From assembly GCA_030374805.1 (NCBI GenBank), contig JARGSG010000090.1:248001-312000 (forward strand): 64,000 nucleotides of DNA. Direction: 5' to 3'. The notes under the pieces were generated by a model that was not told where the DNA came from, searched no databases, and saw only the letters and a list, made by a program, of their open reading frames with translations. The stretch comes from Gracilaria gracilis. Its lineage: Eukaryota > Rhodophyta > Florideophyceae > Gracilariales > Gracilariaceae. Of the stretch, positions 10,843 to 22,119 are shown one piece after another. The position numbers were made by a program, and so were the translations under genes. The first letter of the stretch is position 1. Each line of letters opens with the position of its first letter.

Positions 10843-12030
10843 TCAACTGCAGTATACGCTTCGAATCTGATTATGTCCCATGGTTCGAGTGCGGAGATTC
10901 ATCATGTGGCAGCAAACCGAAATGATGTCGAATCTTCTAGCGGAATCGCCGGGTAATACAGACTGCAACCTTCTGAACGGGAGTTTCAGTGCGCCCACTC
11001 CCCATTCTGCCGTTTGACGCCTAGATGGATACACTGACTGTAAAAGGACATCTATAATGTCCACCACAAATTGTTCTTTGTATGGTGGCACTTCGTTTGC
11101 CTTTCTAATCCGCAGTATCTTTCCGTTAGTTACATTCATGTTGTTACAGAACGCCCTGTCACCCAGAATGCCATACCCTACTGGCGTTTGAGAGTCATCA
11201 AGTCGAGGCCAATACAACCCTGAAACTCCTGCCAGTTTGCTGTCGTGCCATGAACCAGGATAGTTAACTGCAGCGTGAATTATCTCTCCAAAAAAGTTCC
11301 AAACAAACAGGTTGTTGACTTCTACATTTTGTGTATAGCCTTCAAAATAGGCATTTTGAACATCGAGGTCATTGTACGAAACACAATCAAACCGTCCTCC
11401 ATCAGTCACAGCAAATACCCCTTTCAAGAGTTCCGCGGTTTCTGGTTTGGACTTGCGAAGCTGCTGCGCACTTTCTTCGATTTCATCAAAACTGGGCCAA
11501 GTGATACGAGCATCTGGGATTTTGCCAGAGGAAAGTAGAATTCTAAGGAGCTGAATTCCGTATGAAAGCCAATCGCTTACTGAAGACGGCACAACACCGA
11601 ATATAGGCGACAGCATGTACATCGTATCTCTTGTTCAGATGTACCAAATTGCCATACCTAAAAGATCAACTGTACCAAGAAGAGGTTTCCGTCCCTTACT
11701 AGATGTCGTTCGTTTGTACGGTGACCAGTTGGGTACGGTTTGACGAAGGTTTGTGTAATGAGGTAGCAATATATCGAAAAACACTGTTCTATTCACGCTT
11801 AAGGCGGTACAGAAAAAATCGTCCGATCCGCAAGAGATAATAACATTCCATGGAGAACTTAATCTGCTGACTACTGGGCGACGGATTCCCGAACGCTTGA
11901 ATTTGGTTGATCTTGGTATGCGCTTCTGGCAGCGTTTTTCGTGGACTAGCGCTACGCTGCAATTCAACTGCATGACAACGGCTTGAACGAGAACGGCAAG
12001 AACGTAACGGTGGAGGTTTTCAGGGCGCAT
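10843..12030 (-). pseudogene. Harbinger DDE transposase, one TGA
   Basis: One continuous minus frame from ATG 12030 apart from TGA at 11635-11637. The catalytic triad lies in FAVTDGGRF (Asp), GILGDRAF (Asp) and RQTAEWGV (Glu), with the family's HAAVNYPGSWHDSKL between, as in DDE_Tnp_4. The upstream helix-turn-helix reads PSSVSDWLSYG. Element 2's transposase aligns throughout (HAALNFPGSWHDSKL, RQSAEWGV). The single stop makes this the least decayed transposase in the window. It would excise and reinsert the element at 3-bp targets. Confidence 0.92.
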
Positions 12031-12340
12031 GGTTCATTCAACATTGACGAAGACATTGATGGTAGAAAAGCGCAAGACTTACTTGAGGTAGAAATGGTTA
12101 GCAATCATTATGAAGTAAAGGAAAAGAAGGACGCATAACTTACACACCAGACCGAAGTATTGTGGTGTAGCAGCTCCTGTGAACCCACTTCATTACGTCA
12201 AACTGACGTATATGTCCTCAGTCGTTAGCTGCCATTACGCTGCATTTGGTTGGATCAGAAGTACTGGAGTGTAACAGTGCTCAATTCTTGGATGATCCCA
12301 CTCCAACCTCATCTAGCAGCGTTCCAACAACCAATCCTCC

Positions 12341-13563
12341 ATGTCTCCACAACCAAACAGAAGTTCACCGTTCCTTTCTCTGTACACGGCGTTTCTTTTT
12401 CAACTGTACGCCTTCGTACTCATTGAACGATATCGCAACCAGAGAATGGTGCAAAAAAACGAAGATACGCAAGGAGCAACAAATATCTCCGAATTGGATT
12501 ACTTCATCGTCGTTTCTACACGACACCATGGCGGCAATTACTAAGATGCGGAAGAGATGCAGATTTCCTCGTATCAACAAGTTTTCCACGGAAATTGTTT
12601 CTTCGTGATCTTCTTCCTTGGTTTTCTAAAGAGAGAACTAAGAACACCGTTGGCTCATCATTTCGAATTAAAAAGACCCCAAGAGGAAGACATTCACTAT
12701 TACAAACTGAAGATCTACTGGGACTAGTGCTGTGGTACCTGAAAAGCGCTGATGTTGAATACGCTCTTTGTTCAATATTTGGTATCACTCCTTCCTCTGT
12801 ATCGCAATGGCTGGATTACGGTATGGAGGTTTTGCACTCCGTTGTGTTGGACAAGTCTCACCCATGCTTCCAAATTCGGTGGCCAACAGTAGCCGAGATG
12901 CATGAGTCAACTGAACTTTTGCGCAAGAACTAATTGCATGGATATGCGCTACGAGGTGTATTCGGTATAAGCGATGGAGCGAGGCTTCTCGTCACTGATT
13001 TCGACGATCCCGACACACAGAACGCGTTTTACAACGCCATGACTCAAAAGGTTGAGGCGACAAGTTTGTTGGTGTGGAATTTCAAGGGAGAGATAATCCA
13101 TGCAGCGTTGAACTTTCCCGGGAGTTGGCACGATAGCAAATTGGCCTATCAATCGGGACTGTATTAGCCGTCTTTAGCTCCTGATGAAAACACTCCTGCT
13201 GGATATGCTATCCTCGGTGACAGTGCTTTCGTGAATGACACCCGGACTGGGAAGGTTGTTAGAGCTCGAAAAGTCAATGAAAAAAGAGGCATGCCCATAT
13301 CTGATGGCTGCGTCGCTATCGAACTCATGCTTCAACGTATTTACTCAAGCGAACGACAGAGTGCGGAATGGGGAGTGCGAGGTTTGAAGGCGCCGTTTCG
13401 TAGAATAACCAAAACGCTTCCTGCCGATCATTACAAGCGTGGCAGGTTGCTTAGTATTGCGGCTCACTTGGTGAATTACAGAACTCGTGTTGCGGGCCTG
13501 AACCAAATAGCGTCGGTATACAGTCGGTGTTCGAGACCCAATGTTGGGCAGCTTTCGCATTAG
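12341..13563 (+). pseudogene. Harbinger transposase of element 2, multiply broken
   Basis: It is homologous to the transposase of element 1 but on the opposite strand. From 12595 a single frame covers LLGLVLWYLKS, TPSSVSQWLDYG, VFGISDGARL (first Asp), HAALNFPGSWHDSKL, AILGDSAF (second Asp) and RQSAEWGVRGLK (Glu). In-frame stops fall at 12931-12933 and 13165-13167. The N-terminal part (12341-12590) is in a shifted frame. All three catalytic residues survive, but the gene cannot be translated whole. Confidence 0.88.
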
Positions 13564-13994
13564 GCCCATTACTGTAACATATGTGAATCCAGAGCGAGAC
13601 ACAGCCAGTGGTCCCAGTCTGCTCTAAACACAAGGGACATCATTCGCAGCTCTACTCCTTGTATACCGTTCTCCTCAATGTGAAGCCCCGCAAGCCTCAC
13701 TCAGATACTTTTCATATCTTGCACAGACACGCTCCAAGAGGTCAAACACATATCTGTCCAGTAAACCATACCAATGAATTCGGTGTAAAACAGGGGCCCT
13801 CTTTGCCAAAGTATAGCGTACCTTCTTGGACTTTGCTCGAAAAGAGATGCACCCTTCTGCGTTGCAGTGAGCAACGCGGTGCGGTTTTGCTGCGCTCTTA
13901 GTCACATATTCACGGAAGCAACAATTCCCGACCAACAGGCATACAGAGGCTCCGCATCTGTGAGACCAGTGACCTTCTGTGTACCTTCGAAAAA

Positions 13995-14561
13995 TTAGAA
14001 CAGCTCTTCGTTAGAAACGTTACCCCGTCTCTCCGCAACACCATCTAGAAGCGTTCGGATGTTATCAGTCTTAACTGTTCTCTCATTCTGTTCTACAACC
14101 CTGTCCAATCCAAGGCATTTGTAATTTTTCGACAGAGCATGCGCGGAACGAGAGCCCGAAGGCAACATTTTCACCGTAGTTTCGGTATCAATGCCTGCTG
14201 ATTTGAGCACCATGAGCTTGTCGACAGAATGATTATTCTGGTTGAGGTACGACGGAATAATAGCGGTCATGAAATCAAGAGCAATGCCCGATGATATTGC
14301 AGAATGAGATGATAAAGATTTAAGCACACCCGGCGAGAGCATCTCACACTGCAACATACTGGCCACAGCAACAGCGAGATTGGCCCGCGGTTTCTCCTCA
14401 TAAACAGCCAAGCAGGAGAGAATATTGGTGAGCACTCTGTGGTATCGGGCTCGGAGGAATGGTTTTCGTCTCATCAGCTGGTGCATGATATCCACGACGG
14501 ACAACACATCTTCTTCCTTCACCCCGAGTCCTTCCTTTCCGCTCACCCACCAATCCCGCAA
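13995..14561 (-). pseudogene. BZW / eIF5-mimic-like fragment inside Harbinger element 2
   Basis: 188 codons. The segment around YEEKPRANLAVAVASML, MLSPGVLKSLS and VDKLMVLKSAGIDTETTVK follows the pattern of the middle domain of basic leucine zipper and W2-domain proteins (eIF5-mimic), which regulate start-codon selection by binding eIF2 and eIF3. The C-terminal W2 domain is absent after NEELF. No N-terminal continuation was found before the GC-rich block upstream. Length is under half the family's ~400 aa. A captured or remnant gene piece is most likely. The family assignment is by pattern memory, not alignment. Confidence 0.5.
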
Positions 14562-14965
14562 TCATGGACGTCCAACGAGCCGTCTCCAACCTGCATCTCC
14601 GCCACTTAATTGCTCCGCGAGTGCTGGATAATTCCCTTCCAATGTCCTCGCTTGTGTCTACGATCCTGACCGCACTTCTTTCCTACACTCTTAGGTTTAG
14701 CACACTCTTTCTTTTCGGCTATGCCTGCACACTGTGCCTTTGGCGCACATTGCTCCCTGAAAGAAACGATCACCTCCATTGGGAATCTTCTCCATGCACA
14801 TGTTCTGAACACAAGTCAATCCAGGTTGTAGCGTTTTCTGACATGTTGATGTTGATGGCGCGGCGACTCAAGCGATGATGCCAACAATAGCTGCGCGCGT
14901 TTTGCGCGCAGCTACCCGCCCAAAGGCGGAGTCCAGACGGTGGCGAAGGCGGAAGCGGAGGAGAT

Positions 14966-16780
14966 GTGGATGAAAGCGAAGGTTTCGGCGGAAGAGATGA
15001 CGCTGGCGATGGCGACGGCAACGGTGGCGGCGCCGAACTGGTGCTCGACAAAAGTGCGCCCGCGCGCCGTACTCTTAACCCTGGCGGTGGCGCACGTCGA
15101 CCACGTCCGCCACGTGCGCGTATGAGGCGCACGCGCGCGCGGTATTTGACTGTTTTTGACCAACCGTTATTGCCGTGGGTCAGCTGCGCCGCCGCCATGG
15201 ACTTGCCGTCGTTTTCACCGAGCTGTCGTGCGCGCGCTGACCCCCACCCCCAACGCGATCCAAACCAAACGCGTGCTGCAGGCTGCAGCCACTGTGCGCC
15301 GCGAAGTCCCGTCCTTTGTCAGCAGCTTTTCGGAACCAAAGCCACCGCGCGCACCACCCAATGCCACCGCTGTTTCCGCCGCCTCTGCTTTCCACCGCCA
15401 TGCGCGACATCGCCCCTCTCAACCCCGCCAATCCCACCGTCCACCCCGCTACAACCACCACGTCCGCCACCGCCCCCAGGCCCACGGACGCCCCCGCCGA
15501 TATCGTTACGCTTGCGGAGAAGCTTGATATCTGTGAGTACTACGCAGGCCTTAACAAAGCCCCGTCCACCACCTCCTTTAACGAGCTCTACTCCCGAATG
15601 CGTCTCGACAATAGCGCCACCACTACCACCACCATCACCGCCCCCTCGCGGAAGGACTGACGGAGGCGGTCGCTCGATCTGGCGCTGGATGACGAGGCGC
15701 GCGCCAGGCCGGCGCTGCTGCAGCCCCAGCTGCGGGACAACGACGCCGCCTTGCTCGCGCTCAAGAAGCAGCTGGTCGCGCACTCATCCGCGCCAGACAC
15801 GCATGCCAGGGACGCGACGCTGCCTCAAGCTGGCTAGGCTATCTGCCATGCTCAGAAAGCAGCAGGCGTCGTTGTTGACGGAGCCCACCGATGCTGCCAC
15901 GCTGTTGGATGACGTCGACGCCTGTGAGGCGGTCTTCAACGACGCGCTGCCGCAGCACCCCGCCCCGCCGGCGCTGCAATGCGCCATAGAGCACCTCGTG
16001 ACGGCTGCAGAGCTGGCGCGCGTCAAACTCTCTGTGCCGATCGTGCTTTTTGGCGCCGACGACCTGGACGACGACGCCAAGAGCGTCACATCCTTCGAAT
16101 GGTTGCCGGGGGACGATCGGGATGCACAGCCTAATACGCTTGCCGAGCGTGGGCAGCTACTCCAGTCGCACCTCTCCACTGCTGATCCAAATGGCGTGGC
16201 CGCCGCCACCACCACCAGCGCCAGACGCATCATACAGCCCGCGCGTCTCCCGGACGCCGCTCATCAACGCAAACGTGCGCTGTCGCCGCAGTTGCTTGCC
16301 GCCAATGGCAGCAATGGCACCACCGACGTCAACGTTTCTGGTGCCGTTTCGCGCACGGATGCATGTATGCGTGAGGCGCAGCGACAGCTGCGTGGCATGG
16401 CCGCGAGCATGAGCGCACTTCAAAAGAAGGGCGAGCGCGCCGTTAAAGCTGACCAGCAGTTGGCAAACAGCGTGCAGCTCAAGTGGAAGCTACATACTCC
16501 CAGAAGACCATACAACGGCTTTTGCAGCAACTCGGCGTACAGCCATTGTCTTCGCACCATCTGTCGCATTTCAATTTAAGGCGCCACAGTAGCGACAGAT
16601 TCCTTGTGAACCCGAAGCAGTACAGCCCTCGCAGCCGCCGCCACCGCCTGGTCCGCCTCCACCGTCGCCACCGGTCGCCACCGTCGCCACCACCAGGCAA
16701 GCGCGACACCCCATTTCCCTCCCACAGTCAGCGTCGTAATGGTCGCTCAACGAGTGCATCAAAGTTGCGATTACTATGAC
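14966..16780 (+). pseudogene. GC-rich unrecognised gene with frame breaks
   Basis: A sharply GC-rich block in an AT-richer neighbourhood. Coding-like peptide moves between frames. First comes a Pro/Thr-rich start near 15316 with DIVTLAEKLDICEYYAG. After 15660 a second frame has DNDAALLALKKQLVAH. From about 15830 the frame continues as ATLLDDVDACEAVFNDAL, VPIVLFGADDLDDDAKSV and RLPDAAHQRKRALSPQLL. From about 16483 it is shifted again (TYSQKTIQRLLQQLGVQ, coiled-coil-like). At least two frameshifts are needed to join them. I recognise no family. A hairpin TAGCTGCGCGC/GCGCGCAGCTA sits at 14888-14914, upstream. Confidence 0.45.
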
Positions 16781-16817
16781 TGAAGGGAAGACAGCATCGT
16801 TACCTTTTCATGACAAT

Positions 16818-17894
16818 CTACTTCCTTGACTTTTCCAGCAAACGATGCACAGTGTCTGCAATGGAATCAGAAACTATAGTTTGAATGTGGTCACGGCTCT
16901 TCTCCACCACTGTTTTCACTATCGAATCGATATCTCTTTCTGTTGTAGCCTGTCTACGTTCTCGTCTGACCTGAATGTCTGCCAATTCCGTCATACTCTT
17001 TTTCATCTCTTTCGTACTTTCCACAAGTTCGGAGTCCCTCCTCTTCGCCGGAGATACAAATGGCTTCCGTAACTGGCGCTTACGGCTGGGAGTGCTCGAC
17101 GTGGTTGGGGTTACAACATTTTCGCCATTTCCGTCCTCCTCATTCCCAACACACTCTCCGGCCTCGTGTTCATTCTGTTTACCGTCCTCATTCATGTAGC
17201 TGTTGTACGTGAGAGACACCATCTTAGATAAAATTTCTTTCTGGATGTTTTTAGCTCGGCGAACATAGTCTGGACACGTTGGGTCTCCTGTTTTCTTCTG
17301 TACGTAACAAAGTTTATCATACTTTTTCTTGAGAGCTTCATATCTTCTTCGTGGTCTGTCATTTTCCTGCGCGTATTTACTATAATCTCGGTACACCCGA
17401 GCCCAACCATTCATTCCAGTTGGTTCATGCTCTTCAATGATATCAAGCAGCACATCTACGTCTTCTGAACTGTAGTTCCAGCTGTTAAGTTTTCTACCTT
17501 TTTGGTGGTGTTTTGCACCTCTACTCTCCGGCTCACTTTCATCATCGTTTTGTAATGTTTCTGTTTCATTATCCTGCTGGATGTCCGAAAGTTGTTCTTC
17601 TTCGATAATCATATCTTGTTCTTCATTCCCATGGTTGATAAGTTGCTCTATCTGCAAATGTGACCGCTGCATATTTGCAATTTGTCCTTGGCGTTGCTGA
17701 AGCAAAAGGTTTTCCCGGGTTTTGCTGAACGCAAACTTTGACATTTCTCTGAGGCAAAGTGTCTGTGCATCCAAAACGGAAGATGGCCAGTCCCGGGCAC
17801 TTCTCTTTATCTGCATAGTGCGCAAAAAACACGATGCGGTTACATTTGGAAATGTGTAACCGTGGTGAGAACCCCTTCTTTTGATAAGGGACAT
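16818..17894 (-). CDS. Harbinger SANT-type accessory protein (element 2), intact frame
   Basis: 358 aa from ATG 17894. An acidic stretch (about 105-130) precedes the Myb/SANT-like region (NYSSEDVDVLLDIIEEHEP, GMNGWARVYRDYSKYAQ, RRRYEALKKKYDKL), then QKKTGDPTCPDYVRRAK, a second acidic patch, a basic segment with SPAKRR that looks like a nuclear localisation signal, and a long C-terminal helix. It is homologous to the accessory gene at 9943-10824. It is the helper gene of element 2, whose transposase faces it from the far end. Unlike its partner it has no stop, so it might still be expressed and act in trans. Confidence 0.78.
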   Translation of the reverse strand: MSLIKRRGSHHGYTFPNVTASCFLRTMQIKRSARDWPSSVLDAQTLCLREMSKFAFSKTRENLLLQQRQGQIANMQRSHLQIEQLINHGNEEQDMIIEEEQLSDIQQDNETETLQNDDESEPESRGAKHHQKGRKLNSWNYSSEDVDVLLDIIEEHEPTGMNGWARVYRDYSKYAQENDRPRRRYEALKKKYDKLCYVQKKTGDPTCPDYVRRAKNIQKEILSKMVSLTYNSYMNEDGKQNEHEAGECVGNEEDGNGENVVTPTTSSTPSRKRQLRKPFVSPAKRRDSELVESTKEMKKSMTELADIQVRRERRQATTERDIDSIVKTVVEKSRDHIQTIVSDSIADTVHRLLEKSRK

Positions 17895-17940
17895 CTCCTT
17901 TGGAGCTCAAGGATTCTAGGAATTTTTGGATGCACCCAAT

Positions 17941-18784
17941 GGGAGTAGTCTCAGTTGTAGAAGTTACAATCATGGATTGTATTGATTGCACCGAACTTCT
18001 TCGGTTAGGAGAATGGGGTCTTCCAAAAAAAGCTACATTGACAGAACGACAAACGTGGACCAATAAGCACGGCGAATTCGCAGTTGTCAGCTTGCAGCGT
18101 TTGTCACTCTAAAGCGGGGATAGCAACCCCGCTCTAAGATGACAACTGTCAGTTGACGGTAAGCGATGCCCGATCTGTTTCTTTACAAACATGTCAGACC
18201 TCCATCCCAAAATAAGCCAGAGTCTTTCTTCAACCAAGATGAAGAAACAGGCGAATCTGTTCCAACTATTACTATGCAAAGCCACGACCACAGTCTTCTT
18301 CAGCTTCGTTCCTGTTCTCTTTTAGCCACTGCAATCACGCCGCTCAATATGCAAAGCCGATTCTTTGGTCTGTGGTCCTCAACCCCGTAGAGGCCACCAG
18401 GGAAGCGGTCTCAATGCTTTTTACGCGCCTCATGTCGCTTTTCTTCCCCACTCTGCCGTATCGCTCGCCCATGTGCCAAAGTGCTGGCAGTAGCAACCAC
18501 GAGAGCGTGTACGCACATCATGCCGTTCTGTAAATGCCATTTGGCAAAAGCAAGTGGGGGTGTTCGTTACGCGGGCCAGGGTGCGCGAGCTCGTCAAAGA
18601 TGGTGTGAGTGGAACGAAGAGAATTGAATAACACGCGATGGTGTAAAGGATAGACAGCAGTGTCGAAGAGATCACCTAGAAAGCTGTGCAAGATAGCTGT
18701 GATACTACCGGCCTCGCTGGAGGTATCGTTCGTCGGAAAGGCATCTAGCTCCTTCACGGTCGTTCCCAGTGTTGATACACCTTA
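17941..18784. other. between Harbinger elements 2 and 3, no gene seen
   Basis: A stem-loop GCGGGG-ATAGCAA-CCCCGC lies near 18114-18132, itself between AGTTGTCA and TGACAACT. Short minus frames at 18430-18757 have no recognisable motif. No gene is supported. Confidence 0.5.
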
Positions 18785-19291
18785 GGGCGTCCCCACCGGT
18801 CTGGCCAATGCCCATAGCGCAAGTTATAGTCTAATTTTTTCACAGCATGGGTACCCCACTCGTCGGCGCAATTCCCAAAAACTTGCGTAAAAATTATGGG
18901 CTGCCCCAAAATGGCAGAATTTTGGGTTGGCCGTCCCAAACAGATATAGCCTGCTCTGGCAGCGCAGAGCGTGTCGCCCCCTCTGGTGTTGTCATGCGCC
19001 CTCGACGGAAGAGCGTCGGTCGCTTTCGCGCTCCGACGCTCCCGGAGGAGCGCATGAACAACAACGCGCACCCTTCGCGTTCTCCCCGCCCCCTTCGGCA
19101 TACCTTTGCACAGCTGCTTGGGTTTTCGCGGGAACGATTCGGGCATGTCCAAAACGAAGCAAATCGCACCCATCACAACATGACATCAGTTTGCTTCGCC
19201 GTTGCGCTTCTGCATTTTCGGACGAATGGTAGAAGTGCAATCCAATCTGTCTTACTGATATCGGCCAAAACGGCCCGATAATCTTGCAAAC

Positions 19292-20398
19292 ATGCCACAA
19301 GAATCAGAGTGGTATACGGCTGCAGTGGTGGAGGTTACTGGGCGAGGAGGTGATCACGAGCCGCCGAACGGGGGGCGTACTGGGAATGTGGAGGGTGAAG
19401 GTCAAAGAGCGAGACAAGGACAGAATACGGCGATCAAGGGCCGCAGTATTGCGTGGAACAACAATGAAACGATGGTGTTGGTTAGTGCTGCTGCTGCAGC
19501 TTCCACAGACCCATCCGTGGGCTCGGGAATGTCAGCGGCGGAGCATGGCCGCCTCATACGTGCTATCTTTATCAAAGATAAGGCTAAACCAAAAGATGCT
19601 TGCACGTTACCGAGGACTGGTTGCGAACTGGACTGTCGCCGGTGGGACGGGCGTTCAGCGGACGGTTGTCGCAAGAACTGGGACAAGATTAGAGCCGAAT
19701 GTACTCGATACAAAGCCTGCTACGATAGGGTCCTGAGTATGAAATTAACTGGAAATCCTGGGGATGGTGATCTTCTGCGATGCGCAGAACTCTTGTACAG
19801 TGATGGGAGTCAGTCTGTTTCCCATTTGTATGATTGTGTTCGCAACCCTCTTTACCATATACAGAAGCCCTTCAAATTCAAGGACCCGTTCACATTTCTC
19901 AACAGCCAGACGACACTGTTGCAGGCAGGGGGTTTTGAGGAGGTGGGAAAACGTGGAGATGTAAAACTGGAGCGTCCTTTGGGAACGAAGGCTGCGAAAA
20001 AGAAGAAGGAGAAGGACAGAAACAAGGAGGAAGCTGACAGGGAGAGGGGCGTTGAGAATTAGATGAGAAGAATCGAGGCGCTTTTGGAGAATTCTGTGAA
20101 AGAGAAGGTTAGCTTGGCGAAAGAGAAGATAGCTTTACAGCGTGAAAAACTAGAGTGGGAGGTGACGTTGAAATTACTCGGGGCAGGGTCATTGGTATCG
20201 GAGGAAGAGAAGCAGAAGATACAACGTCTGATGCGCAAACGTTTACTGAATCGTCTAGAGAATAGTGAGGCTCATCCGACACCTGAAAAGAAGGGGCGAA
20301 TGGAATGCACTGGAGATGTTCATGTACCAACCGAGTCCGAAGAGAACAACTCAGACACTGCCCTCACTCTTCTTCAGCTGTCATCGGTGTCAGAGTGA
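19292..20398 (+). pseudogene. Harbinger element 3 accessory (trihelix-like) protein, one TAG
   Basis: 368 codons in one frame with a TAG at 20060-20062. A trihelix/Myb-like DNA-binding region lies at about residues 48-165 (SIAWNNNETMVLVSAA, GRSADGCRKNWDKIRAECT). A strongly basic Lys/Glu-rich linker is followed by a coiled coil (SVKEKVSLAKEKIALQREKL). The layout matches plant-type trihelix helper proteins associated with PIF elements. It converges with the transposase at 20547, with about 150 bp between. With the TAG read as a stop, the coiled coil would be lost, leaving the DNA-binding half. Confidence 0.75.
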
Positions 20399-20546
20399 GA
20401 GTCGTGGTAAGAGTCTCGAAGGCAGTGAGGAGCAATCAAAGTCTTTACGAGTCAGTGTCGCCATGAGAATTCCAGAAGTTATCCATCAACGCACGTTGCA
20501 GTTTCTCGTGATCTTGCAAACATTCAATTGGATCCAGTAAAGATTT

Positions 20547-21554
20547 TCAAAGGGCTGCTTGCTCATAGCTACAGTTGGGATGAGCGGTAATATCGTACAA
20601 AGTTTCATTGGTTTGTAATTCATTCCGTGCCAACCGGAACTTCGCAGTGCCGCCATATGATCGCTCTTCGGCAATCATGTTGTGCAAAATTGTGCAGCAA
20701 AGTACAATATCATTCAAGTCTTTCACTTGACCCAGTCTGGCCGGACGATCAAGAATTTCAAATTGTCCATAAAGCGCCGCGAAAACGCGCTCGACAGCCT
20801 TACGAGCTGAGCTGTGCCCTGAGGTATAGAGCCGGGCCTTGTAGGAGCGAGGATTTGGATGAGGCTTTGCAAAGATTCGAAATCTGGGGTATATGCCATC
20901 CGTGAGGTAGTACGACCAATCTATTTCTGTACCAGCAATACATATCGATGGGGTCACGGGTGGCCATTTCCCGTTTCTAACATCATTGAATAAAGAACTC
21001 TGGGACATTATCGAAATGTCATTCTTCGCCCCTGGTGAGCCAAACATTACATGCCAAATTCGTAGGCGATCATCACAAACTACCTCCATACGAAGCATCG
21101 GTTTTCCCTCTTTCCCAATGTACTGTTTTTGCCATCCAACAGGGCAGTTAGCCCACTCCCATCCAGAGCAATCTAGAGCCCCAATACACCCGGGAAATCC
21201 CAGATGAGCGTAGTCGGATTCAATAGATTTTATCTGGGCCACTGTTGGCCTAGACAGGTATTGGTCCCTGAAGCAAAGTAGAACCGTCCGACAGAACCTC
21301 TTCAATATTTCCAGTATAGTTGATTCATGTAAACGAATGTACGAAACCAGATGATCAGCGGCTACACCAGAGCTCAGTCCAAAGAAGGCTGCTGTCAACT
21401 TTTGATCTGTTGTGGCACCTTTACAGTGGGTAGCGTCTTAGTGCTGCAGAAAATATTCGTCTATACAGCAAAGTGCAGCGCGAAGTTTCTCGTAAATTGT
21501 TCTTGTGACGCTGAATCTTCTTTCAAACTCCTGCGTGGTGAACAGAGGTTTCAT
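20547..21554 (-). pseudogene. PIF/Harbinger DDE transposase (element 3), one TAA
   Basis: The frame runs from ATG 21554 (MKPLFTTQEFERRF) to 20547 with a TAA at 21438-21440. The family motif KGATTDQKLTAA follows the stop. The catalytic residues sit in CIGALDCSGWEW (Asp), YYLTDGIYPRF (Asp) and SARKAVERVFAALYGQF (Glu), the plant ALP1/PIF-type transposase pattern (DDE_Tnp_4). FGSPGAKNDISIM matches the core between the first two. It would cut at 3-bp TWA targets. Apart from the single nonsense codon it looks complete. Confidence 0.9.
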
Positions 21555-21962
21555 AACTTTTCCCCTGCAGAAGTAGTCAATATCGATTTGATGAGCTCCT
21601 TAGTATCTATGTATATCGCGATTTTATCTCAGACCTTTGATTGATCCACCAATTTTTTTTCGCTTGCATTGGTTGTTGAAATTTGTAAACAAAAGCACTA
21701 AAGCGTAGTGGATGCTTTCATCGTCACTTGATGATGAAGATGAGGATGACATGCTGGGATACGCTTTCAAACTGGTTGGAAGTTTGGTGCTTTGTGACGG
21801 AGCTTGGGCGATTATGTTTGTTACGCTTCGGGACGAACTGCCATTCGTGCAGTTCTGGCTTGACTATCCTGCGTCTATGGGAGGCTTTGCACGACCAATC
21901 ATGTCTATACAAATGGCAGAAATTTTTTAGGATTTGGGCATACGGGTGGGGACGCCCTGAGC

Positions 21963-22119
21963 TGGATATTTTGATGAGGGTCGACTCCATATCTGCGAAA
22001 CGAGCACGATACTGTAGCACAGACTTATTTGCAGTCATTTTTATGCTCTGATACTTTTCTAGTAGAGCATCTCTGCTAGTGTAAGGTAGTGAAGGTTGGA
22101 GCCGAATGGTAATCGACAT
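21963..22119 (-). pseudogene. possible retrotransposon gag fragment
   Basis: About 50 codons on the minus strand, with LLEKYQSIKMTANKSVLQY, look like an LTR-retroelement gag. The fragment stops where Harbinger element 3 begins. A PBS-like TATCAGAG occurs on the minus strand near 22290. The evidence is short and weak. Confidence 0.3.

Larger units (their letters stand above)
9675..12299. mobile_element. PIF/Harbinger element 1 (2.6 kb), nested in element 2
   Basis: The ends GGGAGCATCCAAGAATT and (complement) GGGATCATCCAAGAATT match in all but one base and are flanked by the 3-bp duplication ACT (9672-9674 and 12300-12302). Inside are an accessory SANT-type gene on + and a DDE transposase on -, convergent, the usual two-gene Harbinger layout. 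Each gene has one in-frame stop, so the element is young but inactive. Confidence 0.9.
9454..17937. mobile_element. PIF/Harbinger element 2 (8.5 kb), host of element 1 and of cargo
   Basis: The termini GGGTCCATCCAAGAATTCCT and (complement of the right end) GGGTGCATCCAAAAATTCCT match at 17 of 20 positions. A 3-bp duplication AAT flanks them (9451-9453 and 17938-17940). It holds a degraded Harbinger transposase (12341-13563, +), a convergent SANT-type accessory gene (16818-17894, -), the complete nested element 1 (9675-12299), and about 3.2 kb of other coding-like sequence between transposase and accessory gene. Confidence 0.8.
18785..21957. mobile_element. PIF/Harbinger element 3 (3.2 kb)
   Basis: The left end GGGCGTCCCCACC and the right end GGTGGGGACGCCC are perfect 13-bp inverted repeats. 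The flanks TTA and TGA are consistent with a once-identical 3-bp TWA target duplication. An accessory gene (+) and a transposase (-) converge inside, as in element 1, but both proteins are only distantly similar to those of elements 1 and 2, so this is a separate Harbinger lineage. Confidence 0.8.

Noticed and set aside
14770..15800. Several long frames on both strands in the GC-rich block
   Set aside because: High GC lowers stop frequency, and most are compositional shadows. Only the plus-strand trail of coherent peptide was kept, as a pseudogene.
18112..18160. Hairpin GCGGGG...CCCCGC as the missing 3' end of Helitron copy D
   Set aside because: No CTRR followed by T at the right spacing, and the subterminal GAGCTTTGCGACC is missing.
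21724..21962. Continuation of the gag-like frame into Harbinger element 3
   Set aside because: The frame crosses the element terminus at 21957, and peptide inside the element loses any gag resemblance.
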